DNA of 61,343 bases from Candidatus Palauibacter polyketidifaciens (GCF_947581785.1 NZ_CANPVO010000001.1:1-61343), one strand, 5' to 3'. Numbered from the stretch's first letter, positions 26,113 to 36,536 are shown. Notes: generated by a model not told the origin, from the sequence alone. Numbers and translations: made by a program.

Positions 26113-27335
26113 TTCAGGGGGCGGGCATTGTCGGGGTGGATGTGGGGTCGACCAAAACCTGTGCGGTCGTCGCCGCAGTGCATCCCGGTCGCCAGCCCAC
26201 GGACCCGCTCGAGATTCTCGGCCTCGGCGTCACGCGTTCCGACGGCATGAACGGCCCGGACATCGGGAACATCGAGGCAGCGACCCAGGCCGTTCGCACC
26301 GCCGTCAGACAGGCGGAAGCCACGGCCGGCCGCGAAGTCGAGGCCGCCTACGTGAGCGTGCCGAGCGGGAGCGTCCGGACGTCCCGATCGAAGGGCGTGC
26401 TTCAGGTCTCCGGCTCGGAGATTACGCCCGCCGACGTCAAGCGCGTGCAGGAGGTGGGCCGGGCCGTTCCGATCCCGCCCGGCCACGAGTTGATACACGC
26501 CCTGTCCCAGAAGTACACCGTCGACCATCGTGACGGGATCCGGGATCCCGTCGGCATGGCCGGCACCCGTCTCGAGGCGGACCTCTGCATCGTGACGGCG
26601 GACGTGGCGATCTGCCACGACATCTCGAAAGTCGTCGACCGCGCGGGGTACCGGCCGGACGAGCTGGTCATGGCGCCGCTTGCCACGGCGCTCGCCGTGC
26701 TTGAGGATGCCGAGCGCGAAGCCGGCGTGGCCCTGGTCGAGGTCGGGGGCGCAACGACGGACGTGCTCGTGTACGGAGGACACCGCCTCCTTCACGCGGC
26801 GACGCTGCCCTGGGGCGGATCGATCGTGACGCGGGACATTGCTCGCGGCCTCGGCGTGCACGAAGACGAAGCCGCGCAACTCAAGGAGCGACACGGCGGG
26901 GCGCTGCGCGACCGGGCCGATTCGCAGGAACTGCTCGACGTCTCGGGGGCTCGCCACGGATGCGCTCGACGTGTGTCGCGCGAGTTGCTGCTGCACATTA
27001 TCGAACAACGTCTGGACGAAATCCTGGGTCTGGTATACGAGGAGCTGGAGACGAGCGGAACGCTGGGCGGACTCGAGGCGGGGATCGTGTTGAGCGGCGG
27101 CGGGGTCTCGCTCGCGCACGCGGAAGACCTGGCCCGTTCCGTCTTCAACCGGCCCGTTCGCACCGGTATTCCTTCGCTCGGTCTCGCGGGCATGGCGGAG
27201 GGCGTCGCGCGCCCGTCGTACAGCACCGCCGCGGGACTGGCGCTGTACGGCGCTTCGCGGGCCTCGGCCGGAGGGTTGGTCGGAGCGACCCGCGCATTCG
27301 CAAGAGTCGGTGGGTGGCTACGGGAGTTTTTCTGA
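26109..27335 (+). CDS. ftsA: Cell division protein FtsA
   Basis: A 408-residue actin-fold ATPase that ties FtsZ filaments to the membrane. [14 protein letters not shown] is the phosphate-1 loop, [15 protein letters not shown] the phosphate-2 region and [18 protein letters not shown] the adenosine loop. The C-terminal end ([12 protein letters not shown]) is an amphipathic helix of the kind used for membrane targeting. Standard length. ATG overlaps the ftsQ stop. Confidence 0.95.
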   Translation: MIQGAGIVGVDVGSTKTCAVVAAVHPGRQPTDPLEILGLGVTRSDGMNGPDIGNIEAATQAVRTAVRQAEATAGREVEAAYVSVPSGSVRTSRSKGVLQVSGSEITPADVKRVQEVGRAVPIPPGHELIHALSQKYTVDHRDGIRDPVGMAGTRLEADLCIVTADVAICHDISKVVDRAGYRPDELVMAPLATALAVLEDAEREAGVALVEVGGATTDVLVYGGHRLLHAATLPWGGSIVTRDIARGLGVHEDEAAQLKERHGGALRDRADSQELLDVSGARHGCARRVSRELLLHIIEQRLDEILGLVYEELETSGTLGGLEAGIVLSGGGVSLAHAEDLARSVFNRPVRTGIPSLGLAGMAEGVARPSYSTAAGLALYGASRASAGGLVGATRAFARVGGWLREFF

Positions 27336-27352
27336 TGGGAGGGAGGGGAGAT

Positions 27353-28819
27353 ATGGTCTTCGCATTCGACGAAAACGGCGTGCGTAACGCAAAAATGAAG
27401 GTCGTCGGCGTGGGCGGCGCCGGCGGCAATGCCGTCAACCGCATGATCGACGAGGAACTCGAGGGCGTGGAGTTCATCGCGGTCAACACCGACGCCCAGG
27501 CGCTGAAGGAATCCGGCGCCCACCTCCGAGTCCAGATCGGAAAGGAACTCACGCGAGGTCTGGGGGCCGGCGCCCGTCCCGAGATCGGGCGGCAGGCGAT
27601 TTCCGAGAGCTCCGAGGAGATCCGATCGGTGATCGCGGGTGCGGACCTCGTCTTCGTCACGGCCGGGATGGGTGGAGGCACGGGCACGGGTGCGGCCCCG
27701 ATCATCGGCGGCATGGCACGGGAAATGGGGTCGCTCTGCATCGCGATCGTCACCCGCCCCTTCCATTTCGAAGGCAAGAAGCGGATGCGGCACGCCGAGA
27801 TCGGGCTGCGGGAGCTCCGGCGCGCGGTGGACACGATGATCGTCGTGCCGAACGAGCGTCTGCTCGCCGTCGTGGGAAAGGAGATGACCTTCCGCCAGGC
27901 GCTAAAGAAGGCGGACGAGGTCCTGCTCCAGGCGACCCAGGGAATCTCCGACCTGATCTCCGTCACCGGCGAGGTGAACGTGGACTTCGCGGACGTGCGT
28001 ACGGTGATGTCGAACCGCGGGGCCGCCCTCATGGGAACCGGCGGCGCGACGGGCGAGGACCGCGCGGTGGAGGCGGCGCAGCAGGCCATTTGCTCACCCC
28101 TCCTCGACAACGTATCCATCAACGGCGCCACGGGCGTCCTCATCAACATCAGCGGCGGTCCCGACCTGACGATCGATGAGGTCACGACGATCAACTCGAT
28201 CATTCAGGAGGCTGCGGGCGACGAAGGCGAGATGATCTTCGGAGTCGTGCACGATCCCCAGCTTGAGGGCAAGCTCCGCGTGACGGTGATTGCGACGGGC
28301 TTCGGAGATATGGTGGAGGACGAGCCGGCACCGGTGGCCGAGCGGGTGATCTCCGCGCGCAAGCCGTCGCCCCTGTCTCCCGCGACCCCGGTGGTCATCG
28401 GCTCGAAGTACGAGCGTCCGAATGTGTTCGACGATCGCTCGGCGCCGCCGACGCAACCGGAGTCCAAGCCCGTCGAAGCCCCCGTGGAGGTGAAACAGGC
28501 GGGCATCGCGTTCGAGGCGCTCGCCGCCGAGGAGCCGGCGGCCGAGCCCGTGTTCGAGCCGCCGGCCGAGGCCACGACCGAGTCCGAGCCGGAACCGGAG
28601 CCTGCGCTCGACGTGCCGGTGTCCGAGGGATCGATGCCCGAAGGCATGGGGTACGAAGCCGAACCGGCGACACCGGACCCGACCACGGAGGAAGTGACGG
28701 CCGAGGAAGTGACGGCCGAGGTGGAGCCCGAAGTGCAGGACCGCGACGCGTGGACCGATGCCCGCGTCGAGTTCGAGGATCTCGAGATCCCGACTTTCAT
28801 TCGGCGACAGATGGACTGA
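27353..28819 (+). CDS. ftsZ: Cell division GTPase FtsZ
   Basis: A 488-residue tubulin-like GTPase that forms the division ring. [15 protein letters not shown] starts the GTPase domain, [13 protein letters not shown] is the tubulin signature, and [11 protein letters not shown] is the T7 loop. An unusually long acidic, Pro/Glu/Ala-rich linker (about residues 335-475) leads to the conserved tail EIPTFIRRQ, which binds FtsA. Two starts are possible: ATG 27335 overlaps the ftsA stop, but ATG 27353 is preceded by GGAGGGAGGGGAG and is preferred. Confidence 0.97.
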   Translation: MVFAFDENGVRNAKMKVVGVGGAGGNAVNRMIDEELEGVEFIAVNTDAQALKESGAHLRVQIGKELTRGLGAGARPEIGRQAISESSEEIRSVIAGADLVFVTAGMGGGTGTGAAPIIGGMAREMGSLCIAIVTRPFHFEGKKRMRHAEIGLRELRRAVDTMIVVPNERLLAVVGKEMTFRQALKKADEVLLQATQGISDLISVTGEVNVDFADVRTVMSNRGAALMGTGGATGEDRAVEAAQQAICSPLLDNVSINGATGVLINISGGPDLTIDEVTTINSIIQEAAGDEGEMIFGVVHDPQLEGKLRVTVIATGFGDMVEDEPAPVAERVISARKPSPLSPATPVVIGSKYERPNVFDDRSAPPTQPESKPVEAPVEVKQAGIAFEALAAEEPAAEPVFEPPAEATTESEPEPEPALDVPVSEGSMPEGMGYEAEPATPDPTTEEVTAEEVTAEVEPEVQDRDAWTDARVEFEDLEIPTFIRRQMD

Positions 28820-28825
28820 GCACGC

Positions 28826-30109
28826 TTGAGAACAAGACTTGCTGCTGCGGTTGGACTCGCCCTCGCGGGGGTCCTGGTCGTCGGTTGGGCCGCGTTGGGC
28901 CCCCGGGCCGGGCAGACGGAGCACGTCAAGGTCGTCGAAGTGCCGACGCCACCTGCGCCCGTCACGCTGGTGCATCGTCTGCAGCGGGGCGAGACGCTGG
29001 GCGATGTGTTCGAGGACCATGGCCTGAGCCCCGCAGCGACGCACGCCATCGCGGAGGCGATGGGCGAATTCGAGAGTCCGCGCCGGCTGCGGCCCGGCGT
29101 CGCGATTCACTTCGTGAGCAGACCCGGCGAGTCTCCGGCGCGCATCCGCGTCCACCTCGACCCCGACCGCATCCTCCACCTTTGGTCCGGCGACGGAGCC
29201 GCGCCCTTGTGGTCGGCGCGGCTGGACTCGGTGCAGGTCGTACGAGACACGCTTCTCCTCGCGGGTCTCATCCAGTCGAACCTGTTCGACGCGGAGATGT
29301 CGGGGGACGTGGAGGCGCTCGGCGACGGGGAACGTTTCGATGTGGCGTACCGCATCTCGCAGGTCTTCGCCTGGCAGATCGACTTCTGGCGGGACCTGCG
29401 CCGGAATGACGCCTACCGGCTTCTCATCGAGCGAGAGGTGCGGCCGGACGGATCCGTGCGCGACGCCACGGTGCTCGCCGCGGACTTCCGGAACGACCGG
29501 CGGGTCCTCACGGGCGTGCGATTCGAGCATGCCGCGGCCGAGCGCGCGGAGTACTACGACGAAGCGGGCGAAGCCCTCCGGGGCCAGTTCCTGCTCGCGC
29601 CACTGGACATCGTCCGTGTGACGAGCGGCTACAATCTCAGGCGGTTCCACCCGGTGCTCCGGCGTACCCGACCGCATCTCGGCGTCGACTACGGGGCGGC
29701 GAGAGGCACGCCCGTGCGCGCGACGGGAGCGGGACGCGTGACGCGGGCGGGGTGGTGGGGCAACTACGGGAACGCCGTCGAGATTCGTCACGCGAACAAC
29801 ATCCGCACCCGATACGCGCACCTCGCCAACGTCGCGCGCGGCGTGGCGACCGGGACTCAGGTGGAACAGGGGCAGGTCATCGGATATGTGGGCGACACCG
29901 GTCTCGCGACCGCGCCTCACCTTCACTACGAGTTTCTCCGGAACGGCGCGCAGGTGAACCCGGCCCGTCTGCAGTTGCCAAGGGCCGAGCCGATCCCCGC
30001 GGAACTGCGCGAGCGGTTTGACATCGTTCAGCACGCCGTGCTCGCGCGGTTGCGAAGCCTTCCGATGCCCATCCATCCCACGCAGCGCGCTCGCCGCACA
30101 CAGGATTGA
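28826..30109 (+). CDS. M23 metallopeptidase (MepM-like) with an OapA/LysM-like region
   Basis: A 427-residue protein with an N-terminal membrane anchor or signal (about 5-24). A LysM/OapA-like segment (LQRGETLGDVFEDHGL) follows, then a linker and a C-terminal M23 domain. The zinc ligands are the His and Asp of HLGVDYGA, and the last His is in HLHYEF. M23 enzymes cut peptidoglycan cross-bridges and allow wall growth or septum splitting. It begins with TTG six bases after ftsZ, so it likely belongs to the same transcript. Its end overlaps the next gene (TTGA). Confidence 0.88.
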   Translation: MRTRLAAAVGLALAGVLVVGWAALGPRAGQTEHVKVVEVPTPPAPVTLVHRLQRGETLGDVFEDHGLSPAATHAIAEAMGEFESPRRLRPGVAIHFVSRPGESPARIRVHLDPDRILHLWSGDGAAPLWSARLDSVQVVRDTLLLAGLIQSNLFDAEMSGDVEALGDGERFDVAYRISQVFAWQIDFWRDLRRNDAYRLLIEREVRPDGSVRDATVLAADFRNDRRVLTGVRFEHAAAERAEYYDEAGEALRGQFLLAPLDIVRVTSGYNLRRFHPVLRRTRPHLGVDYGAARGTPVRATGAGRVTRAGWWGNYGNAVEIRHANNIRTRYAHLANVARGVATGTQVEQGQVIGYVGDTGLATAPHLHYEFLRNGAQVNPARLQLPRAEPIPAELRERFDIVQHAVLARLRSLPMPIHPTQRARRTQD

Positions 30110-32076
30110 GCCCCGGCCTCTGGCTTCTCGTCGCGCTGGGCGCAGTCGCACTCGCCGGCTGGGCCTATGGCACGCGTGAGGAACGTGTCGCGGGGCGCAC
30201 CGGTCCCGCCGCCGTCCGGGCGGTGGCCGTCTTCCTGATTCTGGGCGCGCTCACCCTGCCCGCGTTGCGCGGCAGCGGTGTGGGAATGCCCGAACGCGTC
30301 GTGCTTCTCGATGTCTCGCGCAGCATGACGCTCCCGGTTCGCGCCGGCGACACCGGCGGGGCGACGCGGCTCGACTCGGCCGTGGCCCTGCTTCCCGAAC
30401 TCGCGCCGGATCGGATCTACCTGTTCGGAGACGGCCCCGTCCCCGCCCGGCTCGATTCGCTGGATGCGCTCGGAGCGACGCACGACGCGAGCCGGCTCGA
30501 ACCGGCGCTGCAGGCCGCGCGCCTGGGTGGAGCCGACAGCGTGTGGGTGCTCACCGACGGCGAGTTGACGGATCGTGACGCGGCCCGCGAGACGGCCACG
30601 GGGCTGGGCCTCGGGGTACGTGAACTCCGGGTCGCCGCGGGCGAGCCCCGGGTAGCGCTCGCTGCGCTGCAGGCACCGGAGCGGGCCCGAGCCGGCGATA
30701 CCGTCCGCGCCACGCTCGAGTTCCACGCCGGCGGGGGATCGGGCGGCGGCGAAGCGGGCGGCGGGGGCGGGTTGCCCGACAGCGTGAGCTTCCAGCTCGA
30801 GCGCGACGGCACGGTCATTGCGACCGTGCGGGCGCCCCGCCCGGCTGCCGGACGGACGGGTCGCGCGCAGATCACCTTCGTGCCGCGGGACGAAGGCGCC
30901 GAGTCCGCCTGGCGACGCTATGAGGCCGTGCTCGTCGATCCGCCGGATCCCTTCGATGTCTCCGGCCGGACGGGCGCGTGGATCGAAGTCTCGGAATCCT
31001 CGGCCGGGGCCGTGCTCGTGTCGCTGGCCCCCAACTGGGAGGCGCGTTTCCTCGTCCCCGCCCTCGACCGGCTCGTTCTGGGCGGAGCGCGCGGCTACCT
31101 GCGCCTTGCGGATGGCCGCTATCTCGAGATGGGCGCCGCTCCCCGCATCGTCGAGGCATCCCGGGTGCGCGAAGCGGTACAGGGCGCCCGGCTGCTTGCT
31201 GTGCAGGCCTCGCCGGAGGATCTGCCGCCGTGGCTGGCCGGCGCGCTGCGGGCTCACGCGCGGACGCTCTTCTTCACGGGGGGGCCGGGTGACGTGCCGG
31301 GAGTGGGGGCGCGCGTGACGGGTCCCCTGCCCGGGGAGTGGTACCCCGCCGGGCCGGTGCCCGCGAGCCCTTCGGCGGCGCTCCTCGCCGAGGCCGACCT
31401 GGACCTCCTGCCTCCGGTCCGCGAACTCTACGCCGTGGAGCCCGCGGGGAGATGGTCTGTGATCAACGCGAGCCGGAACCGGCGCGGAGAGGGAAGGCCG
31501 CTCCTGACGGCGGACGAGGACGGCACGCGCCGGTGGGCGCTCTCCGCAGCCGCCGACTGGTGGCGCTGGTCGCTGCGGGCGGACGAGCCGCGCAGCGTCT
31601 ACGAGGGTGTGTTCAGCGGCATCGTCGGCTGGCTCGTCGAGGATGCGACGCCCCGGCTCGCCTCGCTCGTGCGGACGCCGGCCCCCGGCGAGCCGCAGGT
31701 GTGGCGCATCCGTCCCGGATCCGCGGACCTCACGATCCGGCTGCTCGATGAGACGGGCGCGGAGGCGTGGAGCGAGTCCATCGCGGATCCTCCCGCCGAG
31801 ATCGTGGGCCCCGGTCTCCCGCCGGGCCGCTACGAGGCGCTCGTGACGGCGACCGGCCCCGACGGCCCCGTCGATCTCGGCCGGCCCGTCGATGTCGAAC
31901 CCGATCCGCGCGAGTTTCTTCCAGGGCCCCCGTCCGAACCGCTCGCCATCGGCGCGCAGCCTTCCCCCCGCGCTCCGGTCGACGTCCGGTCGCCCCGGCC
32001 CGTGTGGCCGCTCCTCCTCGCCGTCCTGCTCCTGTGCGGGGAATGGGTGTGGCGGCACCGGATCGGACTCCGGTGA
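30106..32076 (+). CDS. Membrane protein with a VWA domain, unknown role
   Basis: A 656-residue protein with two membrane helices at the N-terminus (about 5-21 and 37-54) and one at the very end (about 636-650). Between them is a VWA-like domain with DVSRS at residues 69-73 (metal site) and VWVLTDGELTD. A Gly-rich insertion and beta-rich segments follow. The layout resembles BatA-type or 'glutamine amidotransferase-like' VWA membrane proteins. It is locked between the M23 peptidase and ftsY by 4-base overlaps, so an envelope role is plausible. I do not know its function. TTG start. Confidence 0.65.
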   Translation: MSPGLWLLVALGAVALAGWAYGTREERVAGRTGPAAVRAVAVFLILGALTLPALRGSGVGMPERVVLLDVSRSMTLPVRAGDTGGATRLDSAVALLPELAPDRIYLFGDGPVPARLDSLDALGATHDASRLEPALQAARLGGADSVWVLTDGELTDRDAARETATGLGLGVRELRVAAGEPRVALAALQAPERARAGDTVRATLEFHAGGGSGGGEAGGGGGLPDSVSFQLERDGTVIATVRAPRPAAGRTGRAQITFVPRDEGAESAWRRYEAVLVDPPDPFDVSGRTGAWIEVSESSAGAVLVSLAPNWEARFLVPALDRLVLGGARGYLRLADGRYLEMGAAPRIVEASRVREAVQGARLLAVQASPEDLPPWLAGALRAHARTLFFTGGPGDVPGVGARVTGPLPGEWYPAGPVPASPSAALLAEADLDLLPPVRELYAVEPAGRWSVINASRNRRGEGRPLLTADEDGTRRWALSAAADWWRWSLRADEPRSVYEGVFSGIVGWLVEDATPRLASLVRTPAPGEPQVWRIRPGSADLTIRLLDETGAEAWSESIADPPAEIVGPGLPPGRYEALVTATGPDGPVDLGRPVDVEPDPREFLPGPPSEPLAIGAQPSPRAPVDVRSPRPVWPLLLAVLLLCGEWVWRHRIGLR

Positions 32077-33014
32077 CCGGCACCCTCAGCCGTCCGAAAC
32101 GCGGCCTCTGGCGCCGGATCGTCGACTTCGCGCTCACGGACGTGAACACCCTCGTCGACGGCGGACTCGACGGCGCCGCCATCGAACGCCTGGAGGAAGT
32201 CCTCCTCGAAGCGGACTTCGGGGTCGACATCACGCTCGAACTCGTCGAAGCGCTCGAGCGGGCGGCGAGCCGGGGCGCGATCGCGACGGAGAGCGACCTG
32301 CGCGATACGCTGAGGGCCCGGCTCGCCGAGGCGCTCGCCGCCGCCGCCCCGCCCGCCGGCGGGTCGCCCGCCGACTCGCTGCCGCGCGGCGGGGCGCCGG
32401 GGGTCCTCCTTCTCGTGGGCGTGAACGGCGTGGGGAAGACGACGACCGCGGCAAAGCTGGCCGCGCGCCTGCAGGCGGAGGGCGGCCGCGTGCTGCTTGC
32501 GGCGGCGGACACCTTCCGGGCGGGGGCGCAGGAGCAGCTCCGGGCGTGGGCGGAACGGCTGCAGACCGATTTCGTCGGGGGAACGCCCGGAGCGGACCCG
32601 GCCTCCGTGGCGTTTGACGCGGTGGCGGCGGCGCGCGCGCGGGATGCCGCCTGGGTGCTCGTCGACACGGCCGGCCGGCTCCACACGCAGGACGATCTGA
32701 TGCGCGAACTGGTCAAGATCGATCGAGTGCTCGGCCGACAGGTGGAGGGCGCGCCGTACGAGCGGCTGCTGGTCGTCGACGCCACCTCCGGGCAGAACGT
32801 GATGAACCAGGCGCGACAGTTCGGGGCGTCGCTCGATCTCACGGGCCTCGTGCTCGCGAAGTTCGATAGCACGGCGCGCGCCGGCACCGTCGTCTCCGTC
32901 GTGCGCGAACTCTCCGTCCCCGTCCGCTTCCTCGGCGTCGGGGAGTCCCCGGAGGACCTCGAGGAGTTCTCGCCGGACCGGTATCTCGACAAGATCCTCG
33001 CACCGGAGCCGTGA
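32073..33014 (+). CDS. ftsY: Signal recognition particle receptor FtsY
   Basis: A 313-residue SRP GTPase that docks SRP-ribosome complexes at the inner membrane. It has a short helical N domain (ERLEEVLLEADFGVDITLELVE), GVNGVGKTTTAAKLAAR (P loop), DTFRAGAQEQLRAWAERL, DTAGRLHTQDDLMREL and DATSGQNVMNQARQF. The long acidic A domain of E. coli FtsY is absent, as in many bacteria. The usual TKLDGTAKGG motif reads AKFDSTARAG, a mild variation. GTG start overlaps the VWA gene stop. Confidence 0.94.
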   Translation: MTGTLSRPKRGLWRRIVDFALTDVNTLVDGGLDGAAIERLEEVLLEADFGVDITLELVEALERAASRGAIATESDLRDTLRARLAEALAAAAPPAGGSPADSLPRGGAPGVLLLVGVNGVGKTTTAAKLAARLQAEGGRVLLAAADTFRAGAQEQLRAWAERLQTDFVGGTPGADPASVAFDAVAAARARDAAWVLVDTAGRLHTQDDLMRELVKIDRVLGRQVEGAPYERLLVVDATSGQNVMNQARQFGASLDLTGLVLAKFDSTARAGTVVSVVRELSVPVRFLGVGESPEDLEEFSPDRYLDKILAPEP

Positions 33015-33018
33015 TCGC

Positions 33019-35148
33019 GTGACGGCCGGGCGCTCCATCCTGCGGGGATCCGTGCAGTACCTGAAGGGCGTGGGCCCCCGGCGGGCGGAGCGCTTCGCGA
33101 AGATCGACGTTCACACGGGGCAGGACCTCCTCTACCACCTCCCGTACCGGTACGAGGACGCGACTACGGTCGACGCGATCTCCGAGTTGAAGGTCGGTCA
33201 GGATGCGACGGTCATCGGTCGCGTGGTCTCGAAGGGCGTCATCCCCACGCGTCGCCGGCTGCGCGTTTTCCGGGCCGTGCTCCGGGACGCGACCGGCCAC
33301 ATCGAATGCGCCTGGCCGGGACGCCCGTGGCTCGACCGCACGATCGACAAGGGCGACCTGCTGCTTACCGCCGGACCCGTGCGCTTCTACCACGGCAAGC
33401 AACTCCAGCCGCGGGAACACACCGTGCTGGCCCGCGCCTCCGACGAGAGAGGCGCCTCCGGCGACCGATCCGCCGAGCGAACCGCGGACTCCGGGGAGCG
33501 TCCCGCCGAGGGGCGGGTGTTTCCCGTCTACCCCGCCACCGAGGGGCTCACGCACCGGCAGATCCGCGCCGTCATCGAGCTGAACCTCTCCCGTCTCCTC
33601 TCCGACCTCGGAGACGACGACCCGATTCCCGGCGGCTGGCTCGAAGAACTCTACCTTCCCCCGCTCGCGGAGGCCCTTCGCACGCTGCACGGCCCGTCGG
33701 CCGTCGCCCAGGTCGGGCGCTGCCAGCGGCGCCTCGCCTTCGAGGAACTCTTCTTTCTCCAGCTTCTCCACGCCCGGGCCCGGGCGCGCCTTCGCCACGA
33801 AGTCCGCGGCATCGCCTTCGACGCTCCGGCCACGCTCACGCGCGCGCTCCTGCAGGCCCTCCCCTTCGAACTCACGGCGGCCCAGCGCCGCGCCTGGTCA
33901 CAGATCGAGGCGGACATGGCCCGGCCCGCGCCGATGAACCGCTTGCTGCAGGGGGACGTGGGGAGCGGGAAGACGGTGGTGGCCGCGCTCGCCATGCTCA
34001 AGGCGATCGAGGCGGGACGGCAGGCGGCGATCATGGCCCCGACGGAACTGCTGGCGGAGCAGCACCGGCGCACCTTCGTGAAGATGCTCGGCCCCCTCGG
34101 CGTGGAGCCCGAACTCCTGACCGGCGCCGTCACCGGGAAGGCGCGGCGGGAAACGCTGGCGCGGATCGCGGCCGGCGACGCCCGTCTCGTCGTCGGGACG
34201 CACGCCCTGATCCAGGAAGGGGTCGACTTCGCGTCCCCGGGACTCGTCGTCATCGACGAACAGCACCGCTTCGGCGTGGAGCAGCGCCGCCGGCTCCGGG
34301 AGAGCGGCGAGGCGCCCGACGCGCTCGTGATGTCCGCGACGCCGATCCCCCGCAGCCTCGCCCTCGTCCTCTACGGCGACCTCGACCTCTCGATCATCGA
34401 CGAACTCCCCCCCGGCCGACGGCCGATCCGGACCGCCGTGCGCGGACCCGAGAGCCGCGACGCCGCGTTCGACTTCCTCGGCGACCAGCTCGCGGCGGGC
34501 CGCCAGGCGTACGTCATCTATCCCCTCGTCGAGGAATCCGAGGCCCTCGAGGCCCGCGCCGCGACGGTCATGTTCGAGCAACTCCAGGCACGTTTCCCGG
34601 ACGTCGCCGTGCGGCTCCTGCACGGACGCCTCTCCTCCGCCGAGAAGGATGAGGCGATGCGGAGCTTCCTGGCGGGCGACACGAACCTCCTCGTCGCGAC
34701 CACCGTCATCGAGGTGGGCATCGACGTCCCCAACGCGACCGTGATGATCATCGAGGACGCCGAGCGTTTCGGCCTCGCGCAGCTCCACCAGCTGCGGGGA
34801 CGCGTCGGGCGCGGCGCCGAGCAGTCCTACTGCATCGTCTTCCACGCCTCCGAGACGCCATCGGAGCGGCTCGTCGCCTTCGAGAAGAAGACCGACGGAT
34901 TCGAACTCGCCGAGGAAGATCTCAGGATCCGCGGCCAGGGCGACCTCTTCGGCAAGGAACAGCACGGCGCCGTGCTCCTGCGGTTCGCGCAACTCGACCG
35001 CGATGTCGACCTGCTGGACGCCGCGCGCCGGCGGGCCCGCGCCATCGTGGACGCGGACCCCGGGCTCTCGAAGCCGGCCCACCGGCGGTTCCGTCACGAA
35101 CTCGATCTCCGCTACGCCCAGCGGGAGGCCCTCTACCACGTCGGCTGA
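33019..35148 (+). CDS. recG: ATP-dependent DNA helicase RecG
   Basis: A 709-residue superfamily 2 helicase that remodels stalled replication forks and branched DNA. The N-terminal wedge/OB domain includes YLKGVGPRRAERFAK and LLYHLPYRYED. Helicase motifs are GDVGSGKTVVAALAM (Walker A), VIDEQHRFGVEQR (DEQH box), MSATPIPRSLAL, and the C-terminal ATTVIEVGIDVPNATVM and QLHQLRGRVGRG. Full length. GTG start four bases after the ftsY stop, so the transcript probably continues. Confidence 0.96.
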   Translation: MTAGRSILRGSVQYLKGVGPRRAERFAKIDVHTGQDLLYHLPYRYEDATTVDAISELKVGQDATVIGRVVSKGVIPTRRRLRVFRAVLRDATGHIECAWPGRPWLDRTIDKGDLLLTAGPVRFYHGKQLQPREHTVLARASDERGASGDRSAERTADSGERPAEGRVFPVYPATEGLTHRQIRAVIELNLSRLLSDLGDDDPIPGGWLEELYLPPLAEALRTLHGPSAVAQVGRCQRRLAFEELFFLQLLHARARARLRHEVRGIAFDAPATLTRALLQALPFELTAAQRRAWSQIEADMARPAPMNRLLQGDVGSGKTVVAALAMLKAIEAGRQAAIMAPTELLAEQHRRTFVKMLGPLGVEPELLTGAVTGKARRETLARIAAGDARLVVGTHALIQEGVDFASPGLVVIDEQHRFGVEQRRRLRESGEAPDALVMSATPIPRSLALVLYGDLDLSIIDELPPGRRPIRTAVRGPESRDAAFDFLGDQLAAGRQAYVIYPLVEESEALEARAATVMFEQLQARFPDVAVRLLHGRLSSAEKDEAMRSFLAGDTNLLVATTVIEVGIDVPNATVMIIEDAERFGLAQLHQLRGRVGRGAEQSYCIVFHASETPSERLVAFEKKTDGFELAEEDLRIRGQGDLFGKEQHGAVLLRFAQLDRDVDLLDAARRRARAIVDADPGLSKPAHRRFRHELDLRYAQREALYHVG

Positions 35149-35212
35149 CCCGGCCGGCGCCCCGGCGGCTGCGTTTGCCCCGTCCCGAAGGGAGCCGCAA
35201 CTTGTCGCCGCC

Positions 35213-36514
35213 ATGTCCGAACACACCGTCACCATACGCGAATTGCCCGCCCGCATCGGGGACGAAGTCCGTCTCCGCGGCTGGGTCCGGCGTCTCCGCT
35301 CCAGCGGCAAGATCTCCTTTCTCGTGCTTCGCGACGGCACGGACGAGATCCAGTGCGTCTTCGTGCGCAACGAGGTCCCGCCCGAGGTGTGGGAACCGCT
35401 GACCACCGTGGGACACGAGGCGTGCGTCGCCGTGACGGGGGTCGTGCGCTCCGATGCCCGCGCCCCCTCCGGCGTCGAACTCACCGGGTCGGACTTCGAG
35501 GTGCTGGGCCCGTCGACCGACTTTCCGATCCAGCCCAAGGAGCACGGCGTCGATTTCCTCCTCGAGAACCGCCATCTGTGGCTGCGGAGCGCGCGGCAGA
35601 TCGCGATCATGCGCATCCGGGACGAGGTCATCCGCGCGATCCACGACTTCCTCCACCACGAGGGGTTCGTTCACGTCGACACCCCCATCCTCACCGGCGC
35701 CATCGGCGAGTCGGCGGGCACCCTGTTCGAGACCGAGTACTTCGATCTCGGCACCGCGTACCTCGCGCAGACGGGGCAGCTCTACGTGGAGGCCGCCGCC
35801 GCGGCGCTCGGCAAGGTGTACTGCTTCGGCCCCACCTTCCGGGCCGAGAAATCGAAGACGCGCCGGCACCTCACCGAGTTCTGGATGGTGGAACCCGAAG
35901 CCCCCTGGATCGACTCCGACGGGAACATGACGCTCCAGGAGCGCTTCATCTGCTGGATCGTGAAGCGCGTCCTCTTCAACCAGCGCGATCAGCTCGAAGC
36001 GCTGGGCCGCGACATCTCCAAACTCGAGGCCATCCAGCCTCCGTTCGACCGGATCAGCTACACCGACGCCGTCGCCTTCCTGCAGTCGAAGGGGAGCGAC
36101 ATCGAATGGGGTTCCGATCTCGGCGCCACGGCGGAGACGCTGCTCGTCGAGGGCCGGGACAAGCCCCTCTTCGTGTTCGACTATCCGAAGGGGGTCAAGG
36201 CCTTCTACATGAAGGAGAACCCGGAGGACCCCCGCACGGTGAAGTGCAACGACATGCTCGCGCCCGAGGGATACGGCGAGGTCATCGGCGGCAGCCAGCG
36301 GGAGGACGACCACGACAAGCTCCTCGCGCGCATCCGCGAGGAAGGGCTCCCGGAGGCGTCCTACGACTGGTACCTGGACCTCCGCAAATACGGGACCTTC
36401 ACACACAGCGGATTCGGGCTGGGAGTCGAGCGCACGGTGACGTGGATGTGCGGAATCGATCACCTGCGCGAGACGATCGCTTTCCCCCGCATGATGACCC
36501 GCATCACGCCATGA
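35213..36514 (+). CDS. asnS: Asparaginyl-tRNA synthetase
   Basis: A 433-residue class IIb aminoacyl-tRNA synthetase. An N-terminal OB fold (VRLRGWVRRLRSSGKISFLVLRDG) reads the anticodon. The catalytic domain shows TGAIGESAGTLFET, FGPTFRAEKSKTRRHLTEFWMVEPE (motif 2) and GFGLGVERTVTWMCG (motif 3). The FRAE and GxGxGxER residues for ATP are intact. Its length and the TEFWMVEPE sequence separate it from aspartyl enzymes. ATG 35213 is chosen because the OB fold starts right after it; it lies 64 bases after recG. Confidence 0.95.
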   Translation: MSEHTVTIRELPARIGDEVRLRGWVRRLRSSGKISFLVLRDGTDEIQCVFVRNEVPPEVWEPLTTVGHEACVAVTGVVRSDARAPSGVELTGSDFEVLGPSTDFPIQPKEHGVDFLLENRHLWLRSARQIAIMRIRDEVIRAIHDFLHHEGFVHVDTPILTGAIGESAGTLFETEYFDLGTAYLAQTGQLYVEAAAAALGKVYCFGPTFRAEKSKTRRHLTEFWMVEPEAPWIDSDGNMTLQERFICWIVKRVLFNQRDQLEALGRDISKLEAIQPPFDRISYTDAVAFLQSKGSDIEWGSDLGATAETLLVEGRDKPLFVFDYPKGVKAFYMKENPEDPRTVKCNDMLAPEGYGEVIGGSQREDDHDKLLARIREEGLPEASYDWYLDLRKYGTFTHSGFGLGVERTVTWMCGIDHLRETIAFPRMMTRITP

Positions 36515-36536
36515 GCCGGGTCTTGAAGGAGGAGAA

